Shown here: positions 1 through 8,818 of the stretch, in pieces
Layout: every line of letters begins with the position of its first letter
Numbering within the stretch: the stretch's first letter is position 1
Assembly: GCF_030814475.1 (NCBI RefSeq)
Contig: NZ_JAUSVF010000007.1
Location: 1 to 64,000 of the forward strand
DNA length: 64,000 nucleotides
Direction of reading: 5' to 3'
From: Pararhizobium capsulatum DSM 1112
Lineage (GTDB): Bacteria; Pseudomonadota; Alphaproteobacteria; Rhizobiales; Rhizobiaceae
Program-made: the position numbers and the translations under genes
Notes under the pieces: model-generated
Seen by the model: only the letters and a program-made list of their open reading frames with translations
Database searches by the model: none
Told to the model about the DNA's origin: nothing

Positions 1-74
1 AAACGTCCAGGGAACAAACAGTGCATCGGTTGATTAATCGGAATATCATCCCCCGATGATATAGCTCATGCTTA

Positions 75-111
75 AGAGGCGCCTTCTCCCCCGAAGCGCC
101 TCTTTTTTTTT
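75..111 (+). terminator. Rho-independent terminator
   Basis: Eight-bp arms (AGAGGCGC and GCGCCTCT) enclose a short loop and are followed by a run of nine T on the plus strand. It would end a transcript entering from the left edge of the window; the gene it serves lies outside. Confidence 0.85.
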
Positions 112-275
112 GCGTCAAGAAAAGGCCCTCACAAAGGGCGCCAGTTGCGCTAGATCTCAAGCAGAACGATCAACCCCGGTCCGTTTCAATGGCCGCCCTC
201 ATTTCCAGCCGGAGCTGGCAACTGCTCCGGAACCAACTGAAGGCGAGGAAGTTTTGGTGGCAAGGAGAGATCTTC

Positions 276-512
276 ATGGCGCGATACTACTTTCACCTCC
301 GTACCGACTCTGGCCGTGAGGACGATACTGAGGGAGCGGAATTCCCATCGGTTGACGCCGCGAAAGCCGAAGCCTCAAGAGCTGCCCGGGAAATGCTCTC
401 TGACCGCGTGTGGAGCGGACAAGCTCTATTCGCCGACGCATTCGAGATTGCGACAGAGGAAGGGATCGTGGTTGCCACGGTGCCTTTTAAATCCGTTGCT
501 CGCTTAAACTGA
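276..512 (+). CDS. DUF6894 family small protein
   Basis: The 78-residue product begins MARYYFHLR and carries the pattern of the DUF6894 family common in Rhizobiales: an aromatic strand at the N-terminus, an acidic D-x-E-G segment near residue 17, then an alpha-helical Ala/Glu-rich stretch and a final beta segment. The start at 276 is chosen because AAGGAGA lies 7 bases upstream; a longer frame opening at 189 lacks a ribosome site. Function is unknown for the family. No operon partner is visible. Confidence 0.75.
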   Translation: MARYYFHLRTDSGREDDTEGAEFPSVDAAKAEASRAAREMLSDRVWSGQALFADAFEIATEEGIVVATVPFKSVARLN

Positions 513-688
513 TCCGACGAATTTTAGGTCTCGGTCCATTAACGCTGGGATCCCTTAGCGGTTAGCGGGATTGAGCCATTGAAAATCGAATAAGCAGGCT
601 CTTGGAGTAGCAAGCTCGGCGCGTTTTTGGCAGCGTGAGCACGGGAATTAGTTGCCTTGATCTCCCGTCCCACCTTGACGCCTCGCCC

Positions 689-916
689 TTACATCTTCTT
701 CCCCCGACGGTTCTCATCCTCCAGAGCCTTCATCTGGCTGATCATCGACGCGTCCATGCCGCCGTATCTAGAGCGCCATTTGTAAAAGGACGCCGTGCTC
801 ATTCCATGTTCCCGACAAAGCTCGGGTACAGGAACACCTCCCTCAGCCTGGCGAAGGATTGCAAGGATTTGTGGTTCGCTAAATCTGCCCATCTTCATCG
901 AATTCTCCTCGATCAT
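689..916 (-). pseudogene. IS3-family transposase OrfA remnant
   Basis: The product (75 aa) has the helix-turn-helix of IS3/IS407-type OrfA: RFSEPQILAILRQ, then VPELCREHGMSTASFYKWRS and the coiled KALEDENRR segment. It ends just after the ENRR region, before the usual frameshift site and the catalytic OrfB, and no DDE partner follows. The plus side at 689 therefore marks a break. This is a dead fragment; the start could also be the internal Met at 898. Confidence 0.75.
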
Positions 917-1111
917 AAAGCCCGAGAAAATTCTACTTTTGAAGCCCGTTAATTGCCGGGGGGATTATCGTCGGGCCGACACTGACGGGGTCGCGGTACG
1001 CTAAGAATATGAAACTGCATTGCGGATTTCAGCTCAAACTCATCCTCGTGGAACGAATCCGCGGCTCATCAATTTCTCAGTCGGCATTCAGCCCGTTGAG
1101 GAGAAAACACC

Positions 1112-1606
1112 ATGAAAACCCTGTCCGATATTTTTGAGCACACATTGCAGGATGTTTATTACGCCGAGAACGCGATCACCAAAGCGCTGCCCAAGGTAGC
1201 CAAGGCTGCCAAGAGTGCGGAGCTGAAAAAGGCTGCCGAGGATCATCTGGCGGAAACAAAGGACCAGATCAAGAAGCTTGAGCTCGTCTTTAAGTCGATC
1301 GGCAAAAAGGCGTCGGGCGAAAAGTGCGATGCGATTGAAGGGCTGATCAAAGAGGCCGATGGTCTCATGGAAGAAGCCGAAGGCACTGCCCTTGATGCCG
1401 GCCTGCTTGCAGCGTGTCAGGCTGTTGAGCATTACGAGATCGCGCGCTACGGCTCGCTTCGTGAATGGGCCAAAGATCTTGGACATGACGAGGCTCATAA
1501 GATCCTGAGCGAAATTCTGGACCAGGAAAAGGCCACGAACAACAAGTTGACCAATTTGGCCGTGACCTCGATTAACAAAACAACTGCCCAGGCAAAGGCG
1601 GCTTAA
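1112..1606 (+). CDS. YciE/YciF ferroxidase family (DUF892)
   Basis: A 164-aa all-helical protein opening MKTLSDIFEHTLQDVYYAENAI, the signature of the DUF892 ferritin-like family, with the later conserved CQAVEHYEIARYGSL helix holding metal-ligand Glu and His residues. Members are four-helix di-iron proteins linked to stress and oxidative protection; the exact reaction is unsettled. GAGGAGA precedes the ATG. A GC-rich hairpin follows the stop. It stands alone between mobile relics, so it is probably cargo of the accessory region. Confidence 0.85.
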   Translation: MKTLSDIFEHTLQDVYYAENAITKALPKVAKAAKSAELKKAAEDHLAETKDQIKKLELVFKSIGKKASGEKCDAIEGLIKEADGLMEEAEGTALDAGLLAACQAVEHYEIARYGSLREWAKDLGHDEAHKILSEILDQEKATNNKLTNLAVTSINKTTAQAKAA

Positions 1607-1625
1607 CACTCCCGCAGTCCGAAAA

Positions 1626-1654
1626 TGGGGAGCCGGGCCAAGTCCGGCTCCCCA
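1626..1654 (+). terminator. Hairpin after the DUF892 gene
   Basis: Arms TGGGGAGCCGG and CCGGCTCCCCA form an 11-bp stem with a 7-base loop, 20 bases after the DUF892 stop codon. No T-run follows, so it may protect the 3' end or terminate weakly. Confidence 0.6.
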
Positions 1655-2955
1655 TCGAGGATCGGCATCAATCCCCTCGAAGGAACGGCTTGCCTTGGCC
1701 GTAAAGTGGCTTAATCCTGTCAAGAATTCGCGCGTCCAGTTGAGCAATGATCGATTGGCCGTCCGTTCTGCGGCCCGCATTCTTGGAGATTTCATGAGCG
1801 ATCCAGCGGTGGCGATTGCACAGGCGGCAGGCGGCGTTATAACGCCTTAAACGCCCGAGTGTGATTGGCCGGATGAAGCTGTCTCAAAAAGCTGAAGTCG
1901 GAGCCGCCGGTCACCCGCCCCTGCCCTGCCCTCGCAACCCCGGCCTATCGGTCAGGTCGAGGGCTGATCAACATGCCAGGCGAGCCTCCTAAAGGGACAT
2001 TTCAACTTTGCGACACTGGCGACCCTTCGGCTTTGCCGCCATCTTTTTTGGTGGATATGAATAAGCAACAATATACAACTAAGCACGGTCGGTGGCCGAC
2101 GAGACCATTTAAGTCAAATAGAGCCAAGAGTAACCTGGTACTAGATCATCCAAAGACGACAACCGTCCAATTGGAGCGTGAAAAAACCCGTTTTCATCTC
2201 AAAATAACAAGCTGGGGACCCTGCGAATCCTTGCAGATTTTTCGAATCTTATGATTCCGAACCAATTGTGATGCCTTGAAGCGAGCCGCCTGCTATGCGC
2301 CATGCTCCTGGCGACGCTTCGACGGCGCCCGCGTGGCTGCATGCAGCTCTCATCGTCGATTCAAATTGAGTGCCGGGGACCCTCGGAATCCTTCCGGATT
2401 TTTTGAGATTATGACTTTCAAAGCCGGCCATCCTTAACAAAACGCGAGGTTTCCCAAAGCAGGCACGATCGGGTAGCCGGAAACGACGAGACCCCGCATT
2501 TTGCGAGCTTAACAATCTTTTTTTATGGTTAATGGCCCCGACGTCTCTATCCGACTTCGGGCACCTCGGCGGGCCGACTCCCAGCGAGAAAATTCGAACA
2601 AACGGCGCTTGTATAACATCAAGTCGCTAAACCATTGAAGTATAATTTCTTTTCAAGGCTGTTTGGGGCGGAACTCTCGCCGATCTCGCAAATTTCGAGT
2701 GGTCTAACATTGGAGATTAAGATTAGAAACCAAATATATATCGCAAAATGCGTGGTATAAATGTTGATTGTTCAAATCTAGACGTTTAGAGAGTCGTTCT
2801 TGTACCGCTTATATCGATTTTATGCTTTATGAAAATGAGCAACCAAAGTACATGGGAGCAAGCTGCAATTTCGAGCAGCTTTTGATCATGCCATGCCCCC
2901 CGCATATTTGGCGTTCGGACATGGGCTCATCGTCAACGAGTATGGAGTACGACAC
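1655..2955. other. Gene-poor stretch with a diverged direct repeat
   Basis: No convincing coding region was seen. Two related segments of about 50 bp (2216-2266 and 2375-2425) both begin GGGGACCCT and continue with an AATCC-N4-GATT hairpin and T-rich tail, spaced 159 bp apart. The remainder is AT-richer than its surroundings towards 2520-2890 and probably contains the promoter of the following recombinase. Confidence 0.4.
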
Positions 2956-3612
2956 ATGGCGACTAAGTTTCCCCCGCGGTCTGAATGGGCCAAGTACAAC
3001 AAGAAGACGCCAAAACGCCGCGCCACACACCGCGGCCCACTTGGGAAGGCAAAGGTCCTGACCCCCGAACAGTTCGATATGGCGGCGGAAAGAGCCCCCA
3101 TCGACAACGTATTTGGCACCCGTGATCGGCTGTTTGTATTGCTGTCTCGCTTTTGCGGACTTCGCGCGCGAGAAATCGCGACGCTGCATGTCCATGACGT
3201 CACAGATGCAACTGGAGAGCTGTTGGACCACATTTCTGTCTCCAAGCGCGGTGCAAAATACGGGAAGGAGCGGACGGTGCGGATGCGTCCGGAACTGATC
3301 GAAGCTCTTCGCGACTATCTTGAACAAACGGCGATCACAGATGGTCCAATCTTCTGGTCCCAGCGCGGCATCCCAGCCAGCTCAAATTTGGTCCAAAAGC
3401 AGCTTAAGCGGCTCTACACCATTTGTGGCTTTAAAGGGGCTCGCTCGCACTCCGGCCGCCGCTACGCCATCACCACGATGGCACAGCACGCCAACACAGT
3501 CGGCGCTTCGCTCGAAGACGTGCGCATCTTTGCTGGCCACTCACGTATTACCACGACCGGATCCTACATCGAGGAGTCGCCGTTTGCGGCGAAGATGATA
3601 AATTTCCTCTGA
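2956..3612 (+). CDS. Tyrosine recombinase / phage-type integrase
   Basis: The 218-aa product matches the catalytic domain of tyrosine recombinases. Visible active-site elements in order are the first Arg (FCGLRAREIATL), the beta-hairpin Lys (SKRGAKYGKERTV), the H-x-x-R box (SHSGRRYAI), the second His (AGHSRITTTGSYIE) and the Tyr nucleophile in the same segment. It is short, lacking most of a core-binding domain. The frame is open back to 2893; the Met at 2956 is chosen because the protein begins there as in other short rhizobial integrases, which is a judgement. Likely a plasmid integrase. Confidence 0.85.
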   Translation: MATKFPPRSEWAKYNKKTPKRRATHRGPLGKAKVLTPEQFDMAAERAPIDNVFGTRDRLFVLLSRFCGLRAREIATLHVHDVTDATGELLDHISVSKRGAKYGKERTVRMRPELIEALRDYLEQTAITDGPIFWSQRGIPASSNLVQKQLKRLYTICGFKGARSHSGRRYAITTMAQHANTVGASLEDVRIFAGHSRITTTGSYIEESPFAAKMINFL

Positions 3613-3757
3613 TCGGCAATCCAGGTTGCGCGAATTTTGCCAGCCAGGATCTTTCGGACGATCACGCCCTGTCGAGCAATTCCAAAGGGGCGGCGAATTC
3701 TATCGGCCGAGTTTGAGGTCAAGCCGACCTCCTCTGCATTGTTGATATCACCAGAAG

Positions 3758-3787
3758 CCCGCATCCGCGAATGGATGCGGGTTTTTC
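3758..3787 (+). terminator. Rho-independent terminator
   Basis: CCCGCATCC and GGATGCGGG form a 9-bp stem with a GCGAAT-type loop followed by TTTTTC. It lies about 145 bases after the integrase stop. Confidence 0.85.
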
Positions 3788-3873
3788 TTTGCGTCCAGGG
3801 AGCAGCATCCGCCAAATTGCCGCCAAGCGGATGCAGCTAAATGCGGTTTCCAGCACCCTGATCAAAGCCCTGC

Positions 3874-3910
3874 AAAGCCGCGTGTGCACCCCACATGCGG
3901 CTTTCACTTT
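3874..3910 (+). terminator. Second terminator-like hairpin
   Basis: AAAGCCGC and GCGGCTTT form an 8-bp stem with a 15-base loop and a T-rich tail (CACTTTTT). Less typical than the one at 3758 because the T-run is separated from the stem. Confidence 0.5.
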
Positions 3911-4296
3911 TTGATGTCAAAACCAGTATGCCGAAACCACCACCCGTTAACCGAACCTGTTAAGGTTAAGAAAAACTAGACATGCGCCTATCGGAAAAAT
4001 GCTGCGACCGGCATCCAAACCCTTGATTTCAAACGTTAACCAAATCCAGCATGATCCGGGCAGACATGCAGGTTTTGCGACGAGGCTCGATACACCTCGC
4101 ATTACCACCGCATGCATCGAACGTCCGGGCCGTCTGGTTACCTGAGCAGCGGGATGTGTCGGGGGAGCTGACGGATCCTTGGTCGACATCGAGTGGACGA
4201 AACGGGCGCTGGAATAAGAGGCAAGCATATTCCGAATGTAAGCTCGACGTGGCAACTCTCGTTGCCGCAGTCGCACGGCATTGAGCAAAGCTGAGT
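3911..4296. other. Intergenic, nothing recognised
   Basis: No open frame here has a ribosome site or recognisable protein pattern on either strand. Confidence 0.4.
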
Positions 4297-4569
4297 TCAT
4301 TTCAGTGCGACGGGCGCCGCGAGAGCCTGCGGGAACATGTCTTCCCCGTAATGGTGCAGTCGGGTGTGATGCCGCCTGCACAGCCAGCGGACGACGAGAG
4401 GCTTGTCGTAGTGATCGTGATGCGCATCAACCGCTTCGATACCGCAGACCTCACAGGCCTGCTTCTCCAACGTCCCAGCGTTCAGCGCTTTTTGAACCGC
4501 CAAATGAGCGCCGTATTTTATCGGGTTTGCTCGGCGCCAGTCCGCCTGCCGCGTCTCGCTTTCGATCAT
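4297..4569 (-). CDS. Small HNH-like zinc-binding protein
   Basis: The 90-aa product has a C-x-x-C knuckle (CEVCG near residue 39), the DAHHDHYDKPL segment and a second cysteine/histidine cluster (WLCRRHHTRLHH). This spacing is typical of small phage and plasmid HNH-fold proteins. The His-His-Asp element could be the nuclease core, but the domain is minimal and activity is not assured. No partner genes; it lies convergent with nothing and downstream of the RES/Xre pair. Confidence 0.7.
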   Translation of the reverse strand: MIESETRQADWRRANPIKYGAHLAVQKALNAGTLEKQACEVCGIEAVDAHHDHYDKPLVVRWLCRRHHTRLHHYGEDMFPQALAAPVALK

Positions 4570-4728
4570 GATGTTGCCCAGTCACACTTCGAATATCAAA
4601 ATGGTTCGACCTAATTGCGGGCGAAACATAGCACGCCGTCCACAACTTCAAAACGGTCGCATAGCGCGGCCTTGGTATGCGCTTCTCAAGCGTAGCGATG
4701 ATGGGACCGATAGTCTATCCGATCGAAT

Positions 4729-5256
4729 TCAACGCCAAGACGATTGGTCTCTGGGAAGCCTTCCGTCCGGATCATGGACATCGACACGGTCGCCATCGTG
4801 GAGATTGTTGGTGAAGACGACGAGGTTCGTCCCTCCCGCATGCCGCAGTGATGGAAAGAGAATACCCTTGTAGCCAGCTGTGATGGCCAGATCCGAAAGC
4901 GACCAGGATGCCGGCGTTTTGCGATCGATCCTGGCAATCTTGCGCCAGGCGCAATCCCATTCCGCCCATCTCTGATCCCATATCAGCGGATCAAACCCTT
5001 CCGATAAGTCTACGACTGGATCCAACGCGACCGTATATGCTGCCAGTGTTGCCGGCGGCGTGATGGATGCGCCCTGGCGATATTCCTCGAGCGCGGTCTG
5101 GGCAGCCCTCGAGAGATACAAAGCTTCCATCCCGGGTCGGTTGAAACGGCCACCGTCGGTCGCAGCCCCTGCCCCACTGGTTGGCAAATGGGCCCATTTA
5201 GGCGTGAGAAAGCGGTGAAAAATCTCATCCGCCGGGCCTAGACGTGTAAGCCTCAC
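4729..5256 (-). CDS. RES-domain toxin (NAD+ phosphorylase family)
   Basis: A 175-aa RES-domain protein. The family degrades NAD+ in the cytoplasm and is inhibited by a cognate Xre/MbcA-type antitoxin. Visible features are FHRFLTPKWA near the N-terminus, GGRFNRPGMEALYLSRAAQTALEE (the conserved Arg and Glu), and a C-terminal FPS...GGTNLVVF strand containing the family Ser. The start is a GTG at 5256 that overlaps the antitoxin stop by four bases (GTGA), so translation is probably coupled and the antitoxin is made first. Confidence 0.88.
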   Translation of the reverse strand: MRLTRLGPADEIFHRFLTPKWAHLPTSGAGAATDGGRFNRPGMEALYLSRAAQTALEEYRQGASITPPATLAAYTVALDPVVDLSEGFDPLIWDQRWAEWDCAWRKIARIDRKTPASWSLSDLAITAGYKGILFPSLRHAGGTNLVVFTNNLHDGDRVDVHDPDGRLPRDQSSWR

Positions 5257-5627
5257 CCGCGCGCGCCGTTACCAAGGTCTCGGATAAAAGCCAGAACGGC
5301 CTCGACATGCCCTTCGGCGACAAGTTCGGCAGCCGTCTTGTGCTCGTAGTCGCTGATCGGCTCGTTTCGATACCAGTAGATCGCTTTATCGAGAGTTCCA
5401 GTTAGTTCGGCAGCCGCGGAAATGACCTTGATCATTTCCCGCATGCGACCTTGGAGCCGCTCAGAGGACGGATTGCGCAATGTGTTGCGATGAACGCCCG
5501 TTAGCTGTGCAAGTCCGGTCACTGGCACGCCAAGCGCCTTCGACAACCGATTGGGAGAAATATACGGTGTCCGTGGCTCCTGCAGGCTATCAACAAAGCC
5601 GGAGACCACGTTTGTATGTGCCATCAT
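5253..5627 (-). CDS. Xre/MbcA/ParS-type antitoxin of the RES pair
   Basis: About 124 aa. The N-terminal half has a helix-turn-helix (RLSKALGVPVTGLAQLTGVHRNTLRN) and the C-terminal half the MbcA/ParS toxin-binding domain (DKAIYWYRNEPISDYEHKTAAELVAEGHVEAVLAFIRDL). It would neutralise the RES toxin and repress the operon. The frame is open to 5690, but the Met-Met at 5627/5624 begins the conserved part. An IS110 relic ends about 70 bases upstream and may have replaced the original promoter. Confidence 0.85.
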   Translation of the reverse strand: MMAHTNVVSGFVDSLQEPRTPYISPNRLSKALGVPVTGLAQLTGVHRNTLRNPSSERLQGRMREMIKVISAAAELTGTLDKAIYWYRNEPISDYEHKTAAELVAEGHVEAVLAFIRDLGNGARG

Positions 5628-5699
5628 AGCCTGGACCAAAGTTATCACTCCGCAAAACAATAAGCACAATATATGCACATTTTTGCGCACATCAACACC

Positions 5700-6090
5700 C
5701 TATGCAAACTGTCGTGGATTGCTAAATCGCCTGAAGTCGCCGATCTCCGATACCAAGGTCACCGCCGAGATCTGTGCGACGCCGCGCAGAGCCTGGATTG
5801 CTTCGACGACAGGATTGAGCGACCAGTTCGGCAGGAGGTCGACCATCTGGCGGGTTAGCCTGTCGCGCCGTTCCTCTATTTGTTCGATCGAGTGAATGTA
5901 TTCCTCCATGGCGATCTGCTGCGCCCGGTGATCGAAACGCAGCGTCGCCAGCCAGTTTCTGTGCGCCTTGCTCCAATGGGAACGACCTTCGAATGCCCGA
6001 CCGTGCCGAAGCAGGAATGACAAGAGATGCTGGTGTGCACGGCGCAAATCCGAGACCGTCGCATGGAAAGATGGCGCGATAGTCTGGAAA
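5700..6090 (-). pseudogene. IS110-family transposase fragment
   Basis: Reading right to left, the fragment gives LRRAHQHLLSFLLRHGR, WSKAHRNWLATL and IQALRGVAQISAVTLVSEIG followed by FRRFSNPRQF, all diagnostic of the middle of IS110/IS1111 transposases. The N-terminal DEDD nuclease part and the C-terminal Ser region are missing. The right-hand edge abuts the tRNA-like relic at 6093. Confidence 0.8.
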
Positions 6091-6092
6091 TT

Positions 6093-6150
6093 TGGTACCC
6101 CGCCAGGATTTGAACCCGCGACCACCTGATAGCAATTCAGGTGGTCAACC
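6093..6150 (-). pseudogene. tRNA 3'-half relic
   Basis: On the minus strand a 5-bp stem with a 7-base loop (CCTGA-N7-TCAGG) resembles an anticodon arm. It is followed by GGTTCAAATCC (T-arm core) and a GGGGTACCA end with an encoded CCA. No 5' acceptor strand or D-arm is found upstream, and the anticodon loop order is abnormal, so it is not a working tRNA. Such 3' ends are typically left as attachment sites by integrative elements. This is inference from shape only. Confidence 0.45.
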
Positions 6151-6305
6151 AACAAGCGGGAGAAAAGGCCGCGCATTGTTCCCCTCGGTCATACAAACGA
6201 ATGGGGCAGTGCGAATTCATGCGAGGAAATCCTGTCGCGGTGATATTAATCACTCTCCGGCAGGCAATGTTGCCAAGGCCGGCCATCCTTGAACTGGATT
6301 CACCC

Positions 6306-6656
6306 TTGAATATTCCCATCTGGACGAAACCTGCACTGAACGGTGCGGTTGTCGGTGAGCTTGCAATGGCAGTGGTCGGTTTTACATGGGGCGGCTGGGT
6401 AACTGGCGGCACCTCCCGCAAGAACTCCGCAACCGAGACATCCACCGGTGTCGCGATGGCCTTGACGCCCTACTGCATCGAGAAATCCAAGGCCGATCCG
6501 CTGGCAGCCGCGGTGTTAACCGAATTCAAGGCAGCCGGCAGCTACGCCCGAAGCGGTATCGTTGAAAAGGCCGGCTGGGCTACTCCTCTCGGGGCCGACA
6601 AACCAAATGGTGAGTTGGCAAAATCGTGCCAATTGGAAATCAGCAAAACACTTTGA
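6306..6656 (+). CDS. Conserved hypothetical membrane-anchored protein
   Basis: The product starting at the TTG codon 6306 reads LNIPIWTKPALNGAVVGELA, followed by AVVGFTWGGWVTGGTSRK: one N-terminal hydrophobic segment rich in Gly and Trp, then a soluble part with a Cys (TPYCIEK) and a GWATPLG motif. I recognise the pattern as a small rhizobial family of unknown function with an inner-membrane anchor. The frame is open back to 6141 through the tRNA relic, but the family pattern begins at 6306. The alternative start codon is a guess. Confidence 0.55.
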   Translation: MNIPIWTKPALNGAVVGELAMAVVGFTWGGWVTGGTSRKNSATETSTGVAMALTPYCIEKSKADPLAAAVLTEFKAAGSYARSGIVEKAGWATPLGADKPNGELAKSCQLEISKTL

Positions 6657-6848
6657 CGTGGTCGAGGGGAATACCGTCTCGTGACCATCTCGACTGCTGT
6701 CCAGTATGTCGTGCCGACGATCGGTGTTTTCAGAGGCGGGGCCTGCAGCTGGTCGCCGTTCTTGTTGGTTTCCCACGTATGGAAGCCATAGCTCGCAGAT
6801 GCCTACAATCCGCGCACCGCTCTTACACGCCATATCAAAGGATGACCA

Positions 6849-7328
6849 ATGTCAAAATCCATCGATGAACGTCTCAACAAGCTTCTTGCTTTGGGAGGCC
6901 GTATTGAAGGGGAGGCAAAACGCAAGCAGCATGAGGCTGACCTCGTCAAATCCAGAAAGGCGGAACGGAAGCAGTGGGTGGAGACGAGCTGGGTTCAGAC
7001 GTTCCGGCCGAAGATTGAAAGCGCAATCGATACGCTAAACCAGAAACTGCAAATGGCCGACATGCCGAAACTGCGGCTTACAGAGCCGGCGCCGGGCACA
7101 TCGGCAAAGGTCGAGATGGAACTTGCAAGCGAGTTTTCCGGACGGTCGATCCGAAGCGCGGTCAGCCTGACTGACGACCATATCCAGTTTCAACACTATC
7201 GGCACTCATCTTCGCAAAGTGTTTCGGTTGGTCACAGCGTAATCGGCCTGAATGATTTCAGCCTGGAAAAGGTGAATGAGGTTCTCATTGATGTGCTCGA
7301 AGCTTTCACTAGAGATTTCCCGCGATAG
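6849..7328 (+). CDS. Hypothetical protein
   Basis: 159 aa, not recognised. The N-terminal 60 residues are strongly helical and basic (KLLALGGRIEGEAKRKQHEAD), probably coiled coil; the middle is a beta-rich region (SAKVEMELAS, HIQFQHYRHSSSQ) and the C-terminus is helical (LEKVNEVLIDVLEAFTRDF). Its ATG is preceded by AAAGGATG. No neighbours in operon. An intact stand-alone gene between IS relics. Confidence 0.6.
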   Translation: MSKSIDERLNKLLALGGRIEGEAKRKQHEADLVKSRKAERKQWVETSWVQTFRPKIESAIDTLNQKLQMADMPKLRLTEPAPGTSAKVEMELASEFSGRSIRSAVSLTDDHIQFQHYRHSSSQSVSVGHSVIGLNDFSLEKVNEVLIDVLEAFTRDFPR

Positions 7329-7754
7329 CAATCTCTGGTCGGCGTAACTCAATCAGGCGATTGGGAGCCACAACGGTGGCCGCCGTTTCGGTATAACGCC
7401 TATGGACTTCCTAACATTATTGCCTTGCGCTCCCCAACAACGATCACCTCAGCGGTGCGCAAGTGCCCGTTGCTTGATATGGGCCTGCCACGTCTTTGTC
7501 GCATCAAGCGCTACTTGTTGTGAAACGCGAACGTGAGTCTCGCTTGCCGGCGAACCACCGACGGGTCGAGTGGCGGATAAACTCTGTGCTCGGATCTCGT
7601 CGTTGACCAGCATCCCGAAGGAAGACGTCGTTCGCGCACGCGGCTTTGTCGGGTGCATCTATTCAAAGAGGTGGGCAGGGGCTTCGCGGGTCGTCAGTCC
7701 TTATGATGGCGCACAAGCGGCCATAGACGCCTATCCTGAGGCGTCCACAGACCG
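7329..7754. other. Intergenic, nothing recognised
   Basis: No coding pattern could be supported. The right end leads into an IS3 relic. Confidence 0.35.
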
Positions 7755-7875
7755 GAACGCCGCCAGAGTAGATGTGTTCGATTACATCGAGCGATACTAT
7801 AACCCGAATCGTCGCCACTCGACATTGGGCTATCTCAGCCCCAATGACTTTGAAACCAAGGTGGGATTAGCTTAA
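7755..7875 (+). pseudogene. IS3-family OrfB C-terminal remnant
   Basis: About 40 codons reading VDVFDYIERYYNPNRRHSTL then GYLSPNDFE, the very end of an IS3-group integrase-type transposase including the last catalytic helix. Upstream sequence does not continue the transposase. The fragment cannot be functional. Confidence 0.85.
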
Positions 7876-8053
7876 TCTCGTGTCCGAAAAACCGGCAGCA
7901 GGCCAAACAGCCGCGTCACCGCCAGCGTCTCACCCAATATCCGTGACCTACTCTGCGTCATTCCCCAACTTCGGATGCTGATCGTGCATGGCTATAGTGG
8001 CGCGTTCGCACCCTATGGCTTCAGCCTGTCATGTCCTGTTCAGTCGCGCGAGG

Positions 8054-8090
8054 GATCACCTCCGATAAGTATTGCTTATCGGTAGTGATC
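8054..8090. promoter_or_regulatory. Palindromic operator candidate upstream of vapBC
   Basis: A nested inverted repeat: outer arms GATCAC/GTGATC and inner arms CCGATAAG/CTTATCGG around a TATTG centre, 37 bp in all and 73 bases before the vapB start. VapBC complexes repress their own promoters by binding such palindromes, so this is the natural operator candidate. Confidence 0.6.
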
Positions 8091-8162
8091 AAACCAACCC
8101 GTTGACCAGGTCGCAGGACGAGCTTATTTTGATGGTTTAAATGATCCTTCAAGGGCGCGCCG

Positions 8163-8402
8163 ATGACCACGACGGTTAAGATTTCCGAAGCCAAGACCCA
8201 TCTGTCCGAGCTGCTCGCCCGTGTCGAAGCAGGCGAAGACCTCATCATCACGCGAGGCAACGATCCCGTCGCACATGTTACGCGTATTCGCAAGCAAACC
8301 GACATGCAGTTGCTGCTTGCGGAGGTCAGAGCTGCGCGGCTTAAGGGGGCCTCGTCGACCCACGAGGAGCTTCTCACGTGGCGTGATGAAGGGCGTCGCT
8401 AA
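8163..8402 (+). CDS. vapB: VapB/Phd-type antitoxin
   Basis: 79 aa. The N-terminus (TVKISEAKTHLSELLARVEA then GEDLIITRGNDPVAHV) is the Phd/YefM DNA-binding fold; the C-terminal third is the toxin-wrapping tail. It would bind VapC and repress the operon through the palindrome at 8054. Its TAA stop shares one base with the ATG of vapC (TAATG), implying translational coupling. Confidence 0.88.
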   Translation: MTTTVKISEAKTHLSELLARVEAGEDLIITRGNDPVAHVTRIRKQTDMQLLLAEVRAARLKGASSTHEELLTWRDEGRR

Positions 8403-8818
8403 TGTATTTCGTTGTTGATGCCTCAATGGCAGCCGCGTGGCTGCTGCCTGAGGAGCATTCGGACGCGGCAGAGGGCGTGATCGCATCGATGTCTGACCTA
8501 TGTCCAGTGCCATCGCTATTCTGGTTTGAAATTCGCAATATTCTTGCCATGGCCGAACGCCGCGGCCGGATTGCTGCGGGCGGCGCCCTGATCAACATGG
8601 AGCGGCTGCGCCGCCTGCCGCTCGATGATGCCGGCATTGGAGGTGACGGCTCCGTTCTGATATTGGCCGCGGGCCACGCTCTCAGTGCTTACGATGCGGC
8701 CTATCTGGCGCTCGCCATCAATCGCGGAGTTCCGCTCGCCACGCTTGATCGCAAACTCGCCGCGGCCGCGCGCAAGGAAGGCGTGCCTGTCCTCGGCCCC
8801 TTCGCTCATGGCGACTAA
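8402..8818 (+). CDS. vapC: VapC PIN-domain ribonuclease toxin
   Basis: 138 aa PIN-domain protein. The acidic metal-binding set is visible: Asp in FVVDASMAAAW, Glu in FWFEIRNIL, Asp in SAYDAAYLALA and Asp in LATLDRKLA. VapC toxins cleave tRNA or rRNA when freed from VapB. The 3' end overlaps the next gene, a tyrosine recombinase, by 11 bases, an unusual arrangement that ties toxin-antitoxin expression to the recombinase. Confidence 0.9.
   Translation: MYFVVDASMAAAWLLPEEHSDAAEGVIASMSDLCPVPSLFWFEIRNILAMAERRGRIAAGGALINMERLRRLPLDDAGIGGDGSVLILAAGHALSAYDAAYLALAINRGVPLATLDRKLAAAARKEGVPVLGPFAHGD

Noticed and set aside
1973..2254. 93-codon frame near 2 kb
   Set aside because: No recognisable protein and no ribosome site; a possible IS end (GGGACATTTCAACTTTGCG) lies inside but cannot be confirmed.
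2216..2425. Two ~50-bp segments as a true terminator pair
   Set aside because: Hairpins are short and no gene ends upstream; left as an unexplained direct repeat.
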